From Candidatus Gastranaerophilales bacterium (lineage in GTDB: Bacteria; Cyanobacteriota; Vampirovibrionia; Gastranaerophilales; Gastranaerophilaceae), in NCBI GenBank assembly GCA_944324905.1, contig CALUYB010000008.1:1-64000 (forward strand): DNA of 64,000 nt, in the 5' to 3' direction. Below, piece after piece: positions 8,808 through 17,131 of this stretch. Made by a program: the position numbers and the translations under genes. The notes beneath the pieces are model-generated. The model searched no databases, was not told the origin of the DNA, and saw nothing but the letters and a program-made list of their open reading frames with translations. How positions within the stretch are numbered: the first letter of the stretch is position 1; each line of letters opens with the position of its first letter.

Positions 8808-9335
8808 AACAAAGAACTAAAAGCTCAAAAAGAATTGGTCAATGAAAGAATTAGAGCAAAGGAAGTAAGACTCATTGACGACAATGGTACAAATCATGGG
8901 CTTGTTGCCACAAATAAAGCGCTTGAGATGGCGCGAGAAAAAGATTTAGATTTAGTTGTTGTTTCTCCTAATCAATCCCCGCCGGTTGCAAAGATAATGG
9001 ACTGGGGCAAGTATAAATACGAAACCGAAAAGCGAGCAAAAGAGGCGCGCAAAAAGCAGCATACAATTGATATTAAAGAAGTTAAAATGCGCTATAAAAT
9101 AGACACTCATGACTATGAAGTGCGATTGAAAAGTGCGAAAAAATTTATTGCTTCAGGTAACAAAGTTAAAGTTGTTGTTATGCTGAGAGGTCGTGAAATG
9201 CAACATAACAAGCTTGCGCTTGACCTTGCAAATAAATTCTTGTCTGATTTTGAAGAAGGAACTTATTCTCTTGAAAAAGCTCCAATGCTCGAAGGAAGAA
9301 ATGTTGTTGCCATTTTAGCCCCTGCTGCAAAATAA
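8805..9335 (+). CDS. infC: Translation initiation factor IF-3, starting at AUU
   Basis: IF-3 binds the 30S subunit, keeps it apart from the 50S and checks start-codon pairing. From the ATT start the protein has 176 residues, the normal length. The N-domain begins MNKELKAQKELVNERIRAKE and contains VRLIDDNGTNHGLV. A basic linker (KRAKEARKKQHTIDIKE) and a C-domain (MRYKIDTHDYEVRL, VVVMLRGREMQH) follow. A TTG at 8835 would delete the first ten residues and has no Shine-Dalgarno, so ATT is preferred. In other bacteria IF-3 discriminates against its own AUU codon and thereby autoregulates. The usual partners rpmI and rplT are not next to it: a terminator and the converging flagellar operon follow. 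Confidence 0.95.
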   Translation: MNKELKAQKELVNERIRAKEVRLIDDNGTNHGLVATNKALEMAREKDLDLVVVSPNQSPPVAKIMDWGKYKYETEKRAKEARKKQHTIDIKEVKMRYKIDTHDYEVRLKSAKKFIASGNKVKVVVMLRGREMQHNKLALDLANKFLSDFEEGTYSLEKAPMLEGRNVVAILAPAAK

Positions 9336-9341
9336 AAAAAT

Positions 9342-9363
9342 AGCCTTTTGTTGGCAAAAGGCT
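9342..9363. terminator. Bidirectional terminator between infC and the flagellar operon
   Basis: AGCCTTTTG pairs with CAAAAGGCT (9 bp) around a 4-nt loop. On the minus strand the hairpin is followed by a TATTTTTTTATTTT tract, so it is best suited to end the flgF-flgL transcript. It can also stop infC readthrough. Confidence 0.8.
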
Positions 9364-9391
9364 TAAAAATGGTAAGTTTATATGTTTTAAA

Positions 9392-10306
9392 TTAAATGTA
9401 GTTTAAAAGCGTTGCTTGCTGCATTATTGTAGCGCCCGCCTGAAGTGAAGCTTGAAGTGCTGTTTGGTACATCATAAGCTGTGTTGCAGCTTCTGCTAAA
9501 TCTGTATCTTCAATGTTTGACTTCATTTCCGTTAAACCTAATGATACATTTTCATTTATTGAGCTTGTGGCATCAAGTCTTTGAACTCTGCTTGTCATAA
9601 CCGCCTGAGTGCTTGTGATATCTTTAATTCCGTTTTGAATAGGTGTTATACAGTCGCTTATGGCTTGAATATCCATATCAGGGTCTGCTAAGGCGTCATT
9701 AAGTTGTTTTAATGTAGCAAAAATTCCGCCGTTTTCATCACCGAAAATTTCCTGCCCATTTATATTTAATGGCATTGTAACGCCTTCTGAAATTTCAATG
9801 TTTCTTTCCCAGTTGCCATCTTGCGAGGTTCCAGAGTATGTAACATTTAAAGCATCATCTAGCGAGTATGGTATAGTATCGGTATTTGAGCCTGAGAAAA
9901 TATACTTGTCTTGATATTTTGTATTTGCAAGTTGTGCTATAGCACGTGTTCTTTGCTCTACTTCATCGCGAATTGCCTGCATACTATCTTGAGAGTTGTA
10001 TGAGTTTGCAGCTTGAATTGCAAGCTCATTAATTCTTTGCATGTTTTCTTGAATTAGTCCTAAAGTATCGTATGATTGGTTAAGTTCGTCTTTTGCTGTT
10101 TCAATATTTTTTGACCAATCATCAAGCTGATCAAGTTGCTTGTTGTACTTCATGACTTTTGTGCCATCAGATGGGTTTTGTGCTACAGATGTGAGCTTTT
10201 TGCCTGATGTTATTTGCTCATAAGTATTGTAAATGTTTGACAAATTTTTATTCATATTTGTCAACATTAAATTAGAAGTCATTTGTGCTGTTATTCTTAT
10301 ACCCAT
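9392..10306 (-). CDS. flgL: Flagellar hook-filament junction protein FlgL (HAP3)
   Basis: FlgL forms the second ring joining hook to filament and is exported by the flagellar type III system. It has 304 residues. The N-terminal D0/D1 helices (ITAQMTSNLMLTNMNKNLSN, ITSGKKLTSVAQNPSDGTKV) and the C-terminal helix (DLAEAATQLMMYQTALQAS) follow the flagellin-like pattern of FlgL. It is not flagellin: the IT-x-Q-M start and Q-x-T-x-L-N-Y-I end are FlgL-type, and it sits directly after flgK. It is the last gene of the operon, before the terminator at 9342-9363. There is no signal peptide, as expected. Confidence 0.93.
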   Translation of the reverse strand: MGIRITAQMTSNLMLTNMNKNLSNIYNTYEQITSGKKLTSVAQNPSDGTKVMKYNKQLDQLDDWSKNIETAKDELNQSYDTLGLIQENMQRINELAIQAANSYNSQDSMQAIRDEVEQRTRAIAQLANTKYQDKYIFSGSNTDTIPYSLDDALNVTYSGTSQDGNWERNIEISEGVTMPLNINGQEIFGDENGGIFATLKQLNDALADPDMDIQAISDCITPIQNGIKDITSTQAVMTSRVQRLDATSSINENVSLGLTEMKSNIEDTDLAEAATQLMMYQTALQASLQAGATIMQQATLLNYI

Positions 10307-10317
10307 AGTTATTTTCC

Positions 10318-11862
10318 TTATTTACCAAGCGCAACAAGTATTTCATATATTTCATTTGCGGCGTTAAATACCCTTGCTGAAGCCTCGTATCCTCTTTGGA
10401 ATTTAATCATATCGGCAAGTTCTTCATCAAGGTTGACACCTGTTATGCTTTGCAGATTTGTTTGAGTTGATTCATTCAGTGTATTTGCAGTGTCAAATTT
10501 TCCACTTATATCGCTTTGCTGCAAGCCTACTTCACCGCTGTAGTAAGTTAAAAAGCCTTCAAAAGTAACATTGTTTTCGCCGCCAAAGGTACTCATTGTT
10601 TTTTTATCTCTTAATTGAGATGTTGCAACAATGTTGTCAGTGTTACCAACGTTATGTTCCCAGCCGTCAACTGAAGTATCAACTCTTGCTGTAGCAATGA
10701 GATTTGGGTTATTTATTACATTTTGGTTTACGCTTATGCTATCAGCAGTTATTGGATTTGTAATGTTAAATATTGGTTCTGTTGAAGGTACAAGAATCAG
10801 CTCACCTGTTGCAGGGTCTGTATCGATTGCCATTGCTTGAGTTGTGCCGTCAACAAAAGTTTGAACATTGTTTACTTCAGTTGCAAAAGTGCTTGCCATT
10901 TCATCAATTTTTGCTCTCATGCCGCTTATTGTAATTAATCCGTCATCGGATTGATTTACAATATCAAGAATTGCGCCCAATTGACCGCCTGATACTTCAG
11001 AATTAGCATTTGAGTGAACTAAAGTGCCATCAGTTTTTTGTACTTGAATAATCGCCGGCGTTGTAGCGTCCCCTGCCACAACGTTTAATTTTACCTGTTG
11101 TTCTGCGCCTGCAACAAGTTTTATGTCGCCCATTTTAACATCAACTGAGCCGTTTTTGTTGTATTCGACGCTTAAATCCACATAAGCGGACATTTCATTG
11201 AGTAGATTTTCTCTTTCATTTAGTAATCCTGTAGAGTTACTTGGGCCTTGAACTACTATTTGCTTGTTTATTTCAGCCAGTCTTTCAAGTTTTTGGTTAA
11301 AATCTTGCACGCTCATATAAATGTCGCTGTTTTCAATGGTTGCAGGCTGTTGCCAGTTGCCTACAAGCTGTTCTTGCAAGTTATCCAACGACTTTGCAAC
11401 CGAGTTAAATTTCATAGCGACACTTTGTGCGCTTTCAATATAAATTCTTCTTGCTGATGGATCTGTCGGGTTTGCACTTAAATTTTGTGCAGCAGAAAAG
11501 AATTCAGAGAAAGTTTTTTGTAATCCGTCATCACCTAATTCGTTTGCAATTTCACCCAGTTGCCCCATTATAGAATCAAGAGTGTAGTAGTATTGAGCAT
11601 TAGAATTGGTGTCACGTGCAGTGTTGGCTGCTGCGTTATTTGCGTAACTTGTAAGTTGAGAAATGCAAGCGCCGTTTAGGCCTCTAATGTTGCTATAAAC
11701 ATTGTTGCCATAGCTGTATGTCGGATTTGTAGCAAAGTCAGCACGTAATTTAATATAACCGTCAACATTCATGTTTGCAATGTTTTGTGAAACAACTGCA
11801 AGCGCATGTTGATAGTTATTCATGGACTCTCTGCTAATATTCATTGTTTGACCAATTGTCAT
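10318..11862 (-). CDS. flgK: Flagellar hook-associated protein FlgK (HAP1)
   Basis: FlgK is the first ring at the hook-filament junction. The 514-residue protein starts with the rod/hook-type helix (NISRESMNNYQHALAVVSQN, IANMNVDGYIK). It ends with GVNLDEELADMIKFQRGYEA and VFNAANEIYEILVALG, the conserved C-terminal D0 helix of FlgK. The middle region is variable and Thr/Asn-rich. It lies between flgN, which encodes its export chaperone, and flgL, the usual arrangement. Confidence 0.93.
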   Translation of the reverse strand: MTIGQTMNISRESMNNYQHALAVVSQNIANMNVDGYIKLRADFATNPTYSYGNNVYSNIRGLNGACISQLTSYANNAAANTARDTNSNAQYYYTLDSIMGQLGEIANELGDDGLQKTFSEFFSAAQNLSANPTDPSARRIYIESAQSVAMKFNSVAKSLDNLQEQLVGNWQQPATIENSDIYMSVQDFNQKLERLAEINKQIVVQGPSNSTGLLNERENLLNEMSAYVDLSVEYNKNGSVDVKMGDIKLVAGAEQQVKLNVVAGDATTPAIIQVQKTDGTLVHSNANSEVSGGQLGAILDIVNQSDDGLITISGMRAKIDEMASTFATEVNNVQTFVDGTTQAMAIDTDPATGELILVPSTEPIFNITNPITADSISVNQNVINNPNLIATARVDTSVDGWEHNVGNTDNIVATSQLRDKKTMSTFGGENNVTFEGFLTYYSGEVGLQQSDISGKFDTANTLNESTQTNLQSITGVNLDEELADMIKFQRGYEASARVFNAANEIYEILVALGK

Positions 11863-11880
11863 AATTAACTCCTTTTAAAC

Positions 11881-12282
11881 TTAGGCTTCTTCCGTGATTG
11901 AAGAAATATCAAGACTGCTTTCTTGATTTTTCTTGCCCAAATGATTGTAGTCTGCATTTTTTGCAGACGTTATATTTAAAATTCCCTCAAATATTTTATT
12001 TATAACATTGAGCGAGTGTGTTATTAACACTTCGTTATTTTTCTGTAACTGTCCTATTGTTGCGGTTATTTCGTTTAATTCGTTTTTTTCCTCTTGTGTA
12101 AGGCTAAATTTTTCCTTATTTTCATATATTGTTTTTATTTCATTGTAAGCACAGATTAATTTTTCATCACAATTTGCAAGACCTTCAAGGTCTTTTTTAA
12201 TTAGCGCTTCTTGTTTTTGCTCAAGAAGTGTTTTTATTGTTATGTAACTTTCTTTTATTTTCTCAAAAGTTATTTCGCTCAT
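11881..12282 (-). CDS. flgN: FlgN-like flagellar export chaperone
   Basis: FlgN keeps FlgK and FlgL unfolded for export. The 133-residue protein is all-helical and acidic. It shows the FlgN pattern of a long N-terminal helix with paired Leu/Lys (TLLEQKQEALIKKDLEGLANC) followed by KNELNEITATIGQLQKNNEV. Sequence conservation in this family is poor, so the call rests on size, helical character and position just before flgK. It follows the FlgM-position gene by 8 nt. Confidence 0.75.
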   Translation of the reverse strand: MSEITFEKIKESYITIKTLLEQKQEALIKKDLEGLANCDEKLICAYNEIKTIYENKEKFSLTQEEKNELNEITATIGQLQKNNEVLITHSLNVINKIFEGILNITSAKNADYNHLGKKNQESSLDISSITEEA

Positions 12283-12290
12283 TTTTACCT

Positions 12291-12578
12291 TTATGCGCTG
12301 TAATCTGCAAGTACGCTTCTTCCATACGTTAGTCCGTATTTAATGTCCTCGTCGGTTATTTCTTCACCTATTGATTGTGCGGACTTTTTAATGTCATCAA
12401 TGTCTATTCCTTTAAAAATGTCATCTTGTGCAAGTTTAATGTCGTCTTCTTTAGTGTTTAGTGTTTCCGTTGGTGTTGTTTTTTGAATGTTTTGTGCAGA
12501 TTTAACCGCATAATTATAAAATATACGATTCAGTGCTTGAGTGTCTGCTATTTGATTTGTATTTGTTGAAATATTCAT
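12291..12578 (-). CDS. Small protein in the flgM position, possible anti-sigma factor
   Basis: A 95-residue acidic protein lies between flgJ and flgN, where many bacteria carry flgM, the anti-sigma-28 factor exported when the hook is complete. The N-terminus (MNISTNTNQIADTQALNRIF) is Asn/Thr-rich and flexible, like FlgM. The C-terminal third is helical, with a distinctive end (ITDEDIKYGLTYGRSVLADY). I cannot align the FlgM sigma-binding consensus with confidence. The window also encodes a SigF-like sigma factor that could be its partner. It may instead be an unrelated assembly protein. Confidence 0.6.
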   Translation of the reverse strand: MNISTNTNQIADTQALNRIFYNYAVKSAQNIQKTTPTETLNTKEDDIKLAQDDIFKGIDIDDIKKSAQSIGEEITDEDIKYGLTYGRSVLADYSA

Positions 12579-12581
12579 CTT

Positions 12582-12953
12582 TTATCCCGTAATATCTTCT
12601 AAATCGCCAGCTTCAGCCGGTACTGATTTTTCCATTTGTGCATATAGTTGTTTTGCAAAGCCAATGTTTGATGTGGGTGAGTTTGCAACGTCCCTGCCTA
12701 TTTGATTAAAAAATATGGATTTAAAATTGTCCATATATTTTGATTCCCCAAACATTGAGTTTTCTCTATCAACGGTTTTATCCATCTGTGTAAGCATTTT
12801 TGAAACAAGTATCGCTTCAAACTCTTTTGCGATTTTCTTTAACTGTTGCCTTTGTGTACCTGATGATCTAACAGTATTGATAAAATCGTAATCTCCGCCT
12901 TGAGAATATGTTTGTGGTATGTAGTTTTGAGTTGAATAAAAATTATCGCTCAT
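12582..12953 (-). CDS. flgJ: Rod-binding protein FlgJ, N-terminal domain only
   Basis: This is the rod-capping domain that helps assemble the flagellar rod. The 123-residue protein carries the FlgJ N-domain motif (LKKIAKEFEAILVSKMLTQM) and GIGFAKQLYAQM-like end (SNIGFAKQLYAQME). The muramidase domain fused to it in enterobacteria is missing. Instead the same operon encodes a separate lytic transglycosylase at 17128-17730. Split FlgJ is common outside gamma- and beta-proteobacteria. Confidence 0.88.
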   Translation of the reverse strand: MSDNFYSTQNYIPQTYSQGGDYDFINTVRSSGTQRQQLKKIAKEFEAILVSKMLTQMDKTVDRENSMFGESKYMDNFKSIFFNQIGRDVANSPTSNIGFAKQLYAQMEKSVPAEAGDLEDITG

Positions 12954-12961
12954 TTTTTACC

Positions 12962-14083
12962 TTAAATTATTTGTAATTCAGCTTGTAAGCTTCCTGACAT
13001 CTTTAGTGCCTGCAATATTGCAATTAAATCTGTTGGTGTTACCCCTATTGAATTAAGTGCGTTTACAAGTTCGCCTAAAGTCGAATTTGCTTTCATTTCA
13101 ATCAAACTGCCTTCTTTCTTTTCAATATCAATTTGAGTGTTTGTAACTCCGACTGTTTGACCCTGAGAGAAAGGTGCAGGCTGGGATACATCGTTATAAG
13201 CTTGAATTGTAACTGTTATTCCGCCATGGGCTACTGCTGCAGGCATAAGTCTGGCGTCCGCTCCAATTACAACCGTTCCTGTCCTTTCGTTGATTATAAC
13301 TTTAGCACGTTCTCTTGGTGCGTTTACTCTTATATTTTCAAGAATTGAAATAAAAGCAATTCTGTCGCTTAAATATCTTTGAGGAATTGTAACTTTTATG
13401 CTTCCGCCATCAACTGCAATGGCGTCTGATACGTTTCTTGAGATTATATTTGCAATTTGTGCTGCCATTGTATAGTCTGCTTGATCTAAAATAAGTGTTA
13501 ATGAATCCTCATCACCAATTGCGCTTATGATATCTCTTTCAATTATGGCGCCACCCGGCACTCTGCCTGTTGTTGTGATTGCTGTTCTTGAGCTTGAACC
13601 GCCTGATTTTGCACTAGCGCCGCCAACAGATAGCGGGCCTTGCGCAACAGCTACGATTTCACCGTTTGGCGCTCTTAATTGAGTTTGAACAAGCACGCCG
13701 CCTTCAAGGCTTTTGGCATCTGCCATAGCAGATACTACAACATCAACTCTATCGCCGTTTTTTGCAAAGGGTGGAATTGTTGCTGTAACAATTACTGCAG
13801 CTGACGCACCTTTTTGGATGTAGTTTGACTGGTCAATTGCCATACCTAAGTTTTGTAATAGCAATTGGTTTGTCATTTGGGTGTGACGTGAGTTATCACC
13901 TGTGTTCTGCAAACCTACTACAAGGCCATAACCCACAACTTGGTTTTCCCTTACCCCTTTTATGTGGGTAATGTCTTTAATCCTTACGCTTTGTGCGCTT
14001 ATTGCGTTTGCTGCTCCTGTATTTAGCAAGCAAAATGAAAATATAATTGCCATTGAAATAAGTTTTTTAAACACTTGTGTCAT
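12962..14083 (-). CDS. flgI: Flagellar P-ring protein FlgI
   Basis: FlgI forms the periplasmic ring around the rod in the peptidoglycan layer, which means the cell has an outer membrane. The protein has 373 residues with a signal peptide ending in NTGAANA. Strong family motifs include VRENQVVGYGLVVGLQNTGD, NAAAVIVTA-like KGASAAVIVTATIPPFA, RVPGGAIIERDI and INERTGTVVIGADARL. The C-terminus (STLGELVNALNSIGVTPTDL) is typical. It is exported by Sec and assembled with help from FlgA, encoded two genes upstream. Confidence 0.96.
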   Translation of the reverse strand: MTQVFKKLISMAIIFSFCLLNTGAANAISAQSVRIKDITHIKGVRENQVVGYGLVVGLQNTGDNSRHTQMTNQLLLQNLGMAIDQSNYIQKGASAAVIVTATIPPFAKNGDRVDVVVSAMADAKSLEGGVLVQTQLRAPNGEIVAVAQGPLSVGGASAKSGGSSSRTAITTTGRVPGGAIIERDIISAIGDEDSLTLILDQADYTMAAQIANIISRNVSDAIAVDGGSIKVTIPQRYLSDRIAFISILENIRVNAPRERAKVIINERTGTVVIGADARLMPAAVAHGGITVTIQAYNDVSQPAPFSQGQTVGVTNTQIDIEKKEGSLIEMKANSTLGELVNALNSIGVTPTDLIAILQALKMSGSLQAELQII

Positions 14084-14097
14084 CCTTTTTATAATTA

Positions 14098-14712
14098 TTA
14101 GAATATGTATCTCATGAAACGATAGAGTACGCCCTCGTTTTGACCTCTTGAAACTGTACCTGAGCCACTCATTGCAAATTGCAGATTGGCAACTTGATTT
14201 GAGCTAATTTCCCCTTGTTGGTCAATCCATCTTGGGTCGATAATTCCTGAAACCAAAAGATCTACACGTTCGTTTGCGTTAACTAAACTTTTCTTGCCTT
14301 GTACAAGCAAGTTGCCGTTTGGTAAAAGTTGTATAACTTGGACTGCGACCTTATCTTGAATACCTAAGCTCCTTTGTGTGTTTGTAGAGCCTGATACCGA
14401 TATTGTGCCGCTTGTATTGTTAAGCGCGCCTTTTAGGTTTGTTTTAAAAATTGTATTAATTGCATTTGACAAGTTTTCAAGAATACTTGAATTTTTTTCA
14501 GTTTTGTAAACGCCCGAATCAGTCAATGTTGGAACTTCGTCAATTACAATTGTTACAAGGTCGCCGACATTTCTTGCTCGAACTGAGCTATATAGTGGTC
14601 TTGGTTCAATAAAGCTGGATTGCGTGGCATTTAATGAAAAAAGGCTTTCTGCGTTTGCGCCTGCTGTTAAAAAGCTTATAAAACATAATGTAACTGCTAA
14701 CTTTTTTATCAT
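14098..14712 (-). CDS. flgH: Flagellar L-ring protein FlgH, apparently without a lipobox
   Basis: FlgH forms the outer-membrane ring of the basal body. It has 204 residues. The family core is visible: LYSSVRARNVGDLVTIVIDE, LLPNGNLLVQGKKSL, ISGIIDPRWIDQQGEISSNQ (with the flanking VSG), NLQFAMSGSGTVSRGQNEG, and the C-terminal RFMRYIF. FlgH is normally a lipoprotein, but the N-terminus here (MIKKLAVTLCFISFLTAGAN) has its only Cys at position 10, inside the hydrophobic core. The end AGANA-E looks like an ordinary signal peptidase I site. Anchoring may therefore differ from the enterobacterial model. Confidence 0.94.
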   Translation of the reverse strand: MIKKLAVTLCFISFLTAGANAESLFSLNATQSSFIEPRPLYSSVRARNVGDLVTIVIDEVPTLTDSGVYKTEKNSSILENLSNAINTIFKTNLKGALNNTSGTISVSGSTNTQRSLGIQDKVAVQVIQLLPNGNLLVQGKKSLVNANERVDLLVSGIIDPRWIDQQGEISSNQVANLQFAMSGSGTVSRGQNEGVLYRFMRYIF

Positions 14713-14723
14713 CCTTTTATCCT

Positions 14724-15446
14724 TTAAATTCTAACTGTTGCTTCGTTTTTATTACTTACTGTTGCGTTATAAATTTTGTTGTATTTTAAACTTTTAACTA
14801 AAATATTATCTCCTATGCTCCCCTCTTTTAGGGCTTTTCCATCTATTGTTATTTTTAAATTGTCTTTTGATTTAAAAATAATACTTATTGTTGAGTCTTT
14901 TAACACATCAGGTTTTGATTTTACATAATTTTTTAAAATTACTGTCCCTTTTTGGATATTTCTTGTTGCTACAAGAGGATTTTTAGGAAATACATCAATG
15001 GTTTGCCCTAAATACTGCCCTATCTCGCTCCTTTTAACTGATGAATTTGAAATTGTGATATTTTGTTCTCTTACAATTGGATTGTTTGCACACAGGACAT
15101 TTTTGTAAACAAGAGTATTTACGCTTATTGGGAAAGATTTTACAAAGGTATTTCCATCGTAAATGCTTACTCTTTTTAAATCTCTGCTTAAAAATCCGTT
15201 ATTGTTAGAGTCAATTTTAATGATTGGTTTATTTTTTGTTTCAATATTGCCTTGTGGCATATTTAAAATCCTGACTTCAATTTCGCCGCCACCTAAGTCA
15301 TCAACTTGTTTTTGTGCTTGTATTTTAATTTGGGTTTTAATTTGTGCTTCAAAATCTTCTCTGCTTAAAGTGTATGCACTGACGCTTGATACACTAAGAG
15401 CGAGTATAAATAACGATATTAAACTTTTTATTGTTTTATTTTTCAT
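14724..15446 (-). CDS. flgA: P-ring assembly chaperone FlgA
   Basis: FlgA is a periplasmic chaperone for FlgI polymerisation. The 240-residue protein has an N-terminal signal peptide (SLISLFILALSVSSVSA) and a C-terminal SAF-type fold: LVATRNIQKGTVILKNYVK, then IGDNILVKSLKYNKIYNATV, which matches the FlgA end 'G..I.V.N..S.K.....V'. It stands between flgG and flgH, a common order. The N-terminal half is divergent. Confidence 0.9.
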   Translation of the reverse strand: MKNKTIKSLISLFILALSVSSVSAYTLSREDFEAQIKTQIKIQAQKQVDDLGGGEIEVRILNMPQGNIETKNKPIIKIDSNNNGFLSRDLKRVSIYDGNTFVKSFPISVNTLVYKNVLCANNPIVREQNITISNSSVKRSEIGQYLGQTIDVFPKNPLVATRNIQKGTVILKNYVKSKPDVLKDSTISIIFKSKDNLKITIDGKALKEGSIGDNILVKSLKYNKIYNATVSNKNEATVRI

Positions 15447-15448
15447 AA

Positions 15449-16234
15449 TTATTGAAGATTATTTGTTACCTGTAGAATGTTTGAAGCTGATGTAATTATT
15501 TTTGAGTTTGATTCAAAAGCGCGTTCTGCTTTAATTAGCGCAATCATTTCTTCGACTGTTTGTACGTTTGAACCTTCAACAAAGTATTGTTGAATTGTGC
15601 CGTAGCCGTCTTGACCTGCAATACCGGGGACAGGAACACCTGAGGCCGGTGTTTCAAGGTATAAGTTGTGCCCTGTAGCAGCAAGACCCGAGTTATTTTG
15701 GAATTTTACAATCTGTAACTGTCCGACTTGAGTTTGTTCAGGTTGAGAGCCAACTTTTACAAATACCATTCCTTGTGGGGTTATAGTAATTTCTTTTGTA
15801 TTTTGCGGAATCTGAACAGGGGGCATGAGTTGATAACCATCTGTTGTAGTAAGTGAGCCATTGGCATCCATTTTAAAAGAACCATCACGAGTGTAGGCAA
15901 TTGTACCGTCATCAAGAGTTATTTGGAAAAATCCATCACCTTCTATTGCAACGTCAAGGTTTCTGCCTGTTGATTGCATAATACCTGTTGTAAAAATTCT
16001 TGATGTTGCTGCTGTTTTTACACCAAGACCTATTTCAACACCGACCGGCTGATATGTACCTTGCCCCATTTGCGCGCCTGCTGCACGCTCTGTTTGATAA
16101 ATCAAATCTTGAAATTCGGCACGAACTTTTTTGTAACCGTAGGTATTAACGTTTGCCATGTTGTTTGCGATAACATCAAGATTTGTTTGTTGTGCTATCA
16201 TACCTGTTGCTGCTGTGTGTAGTGATCTTAGCAT
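15449..16234 (-). CDS. flgG: Flagellar distal rod protein FlgG
   Basis: FlgG is the distal rod subunit, exported by the flagellar type III system. The 261-residue length is exact for FlgG. The start LRSLHTAATGMIAQQTNLDV and IANNMANVNTYGYKKVRAEF are signature sequences. The C-terminus (VEGSNVQTVEEMIALIKAER) carries the conserved NVQTVEEM.ALI motif. Downstream flgA begins 3 nt later. Confidence 0.97.
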   Translation of the reverse strand: MLRSLHTAATGMIAQQTNLDVIANNMANVNTYGYKKVRAEFQDLIYQTERAAGAQMGQGTYQPVGVEIGLGVKTAATSRIFTTGIMQSTGRNLDVAIEGDGFFQITLDDGTIAYTRDGSFKMDANGSLTTTDGYQLMPPVQIPQNTKEITITPQGMVFVKVGSQPEQTQVGQLQIVKFQNNSGLAATGHNLYLETPASGVPVPGIAGQDGYGTIQQYFVEGSNVQTVEEMIALIKAERAFESNSKIITSASNILQVTNNLQ

Positions 16235-16252
16235 TTTCTTTTTCTAACTCCC

Positions 16253-17131
16253 TTAGCCTTTTATGACACCCAAGTTTATTGCTTGTGATACTGTGTCACC
16301 CTGTGTTTTAACAATTTTTGCCATAGCTTCATACGAGCGTGTGACGGTGATGGTGTTTATCATTTCGTAAATTGTGTTTGTATTTGAACTCTCAAGCATG
16401 CCCTGTTGCAATCTCGCAGTGTTGTTTGCCTGATGCATACCTGCATCAATTCCTTCGTCTTGAATAAATTTTCCCTCTCCCAGCTGTGCGCTTAAAAGAG
16501 TTTTGTCATTAAAATCAACAACTTGAATTTGTTGCAGTGTTCTTGCAGTATTTGGATTTGTAACTTGAATTACCCCATTTTCACCTATGTTTAAGTCTTT
16601 TAAGTAATCAATTCTGTTGTTTGGGTTAAATTCCTCTTCCTCTGGATTAAGTACAAGTCTTATTCTCCTGTTTTGCGTGTCCATAACCCAATCACCCTCT
16701 TTTGTTACAAGGTAGTAATCATCTGTTATTTGAAAGTTACCTGCGCGGGTGTAATAATAATTTTTTTCATCATAAGGCACATTGTCAGGTATTTCTTGAT
16801 GTCTTATTTTAAAGAAACCATCCCCTTGAATACCTAGATCAAGTTTGTTACTTGTGGGGATTAATCCGCCTTGAGAGAAATCTATATATGTTCTATCTGC
16901 TGCGTTACCCAAGCTTAAACTTCCGACTCTTATAAAATCTGTGTCTTTTGGGTTATTTGTAAAAGGAACTTTTTTAACTTCGACATCAGCCTGCATTAAA
17001 TCTTTAAAAGTGATATTTGTCTTTTTAAAACCAACAGTGTTAACGTTTGCAAGGTTGTTTGCGTTAACGTCTTCTTGTTTTAAAAGCGACATCATACCTT
17101 TTGTTGCAGCTTCAAGACCTCTTGTAATCAT
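16253..17131 (-). CDS. flgF: Proximal rod protein, FlgF-like (FlgG paralogue)
   Basis: A rod subunit of the FlgF/FlgG family with 292 residues. The N-terminus (ITRGLEAATKGMMSLLKQED, then NANNLANVNTVGFKKTNITF) and C-terminus (SSNTNTIYEMINTITVTRSYEAM) follow the rod/hook pattern. It precedes the canonical flgG, the usual flgF-flgG order, so FlgF is the likely role, although FlgF and FlgG paralogues are hard to separate by motif. Its start overlaps the end of the transglycosylase gene by 4 nt. Confidence 0.88.
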   Translation of the reverse strand: MITRGLEAATKGMMSLLKQEDVNANNLANVNTVGFKKTNITFKDLMQADVEVKKVPFTNNPKDTDFIRVGSLSLGNAADRTYIDFSQGGLIPTSNKLDLGIQGDGFFKIRHQEIPDNVPYDEKNYYYTRAGNFQITDDYYLVTKEGDWVMDTQNRRIRLVLNPEEEEFNPNNRIDYLKDLNIGENGVIQVTNPNTARTLQQIQVVDFNDKTLLSAQLGEGKFIQDEGIDAGMHQANNTARLQQGMLESSNTNTIYEMINTITVTRSYEAMAKIVKTQGDTVSQAINLGVIKG

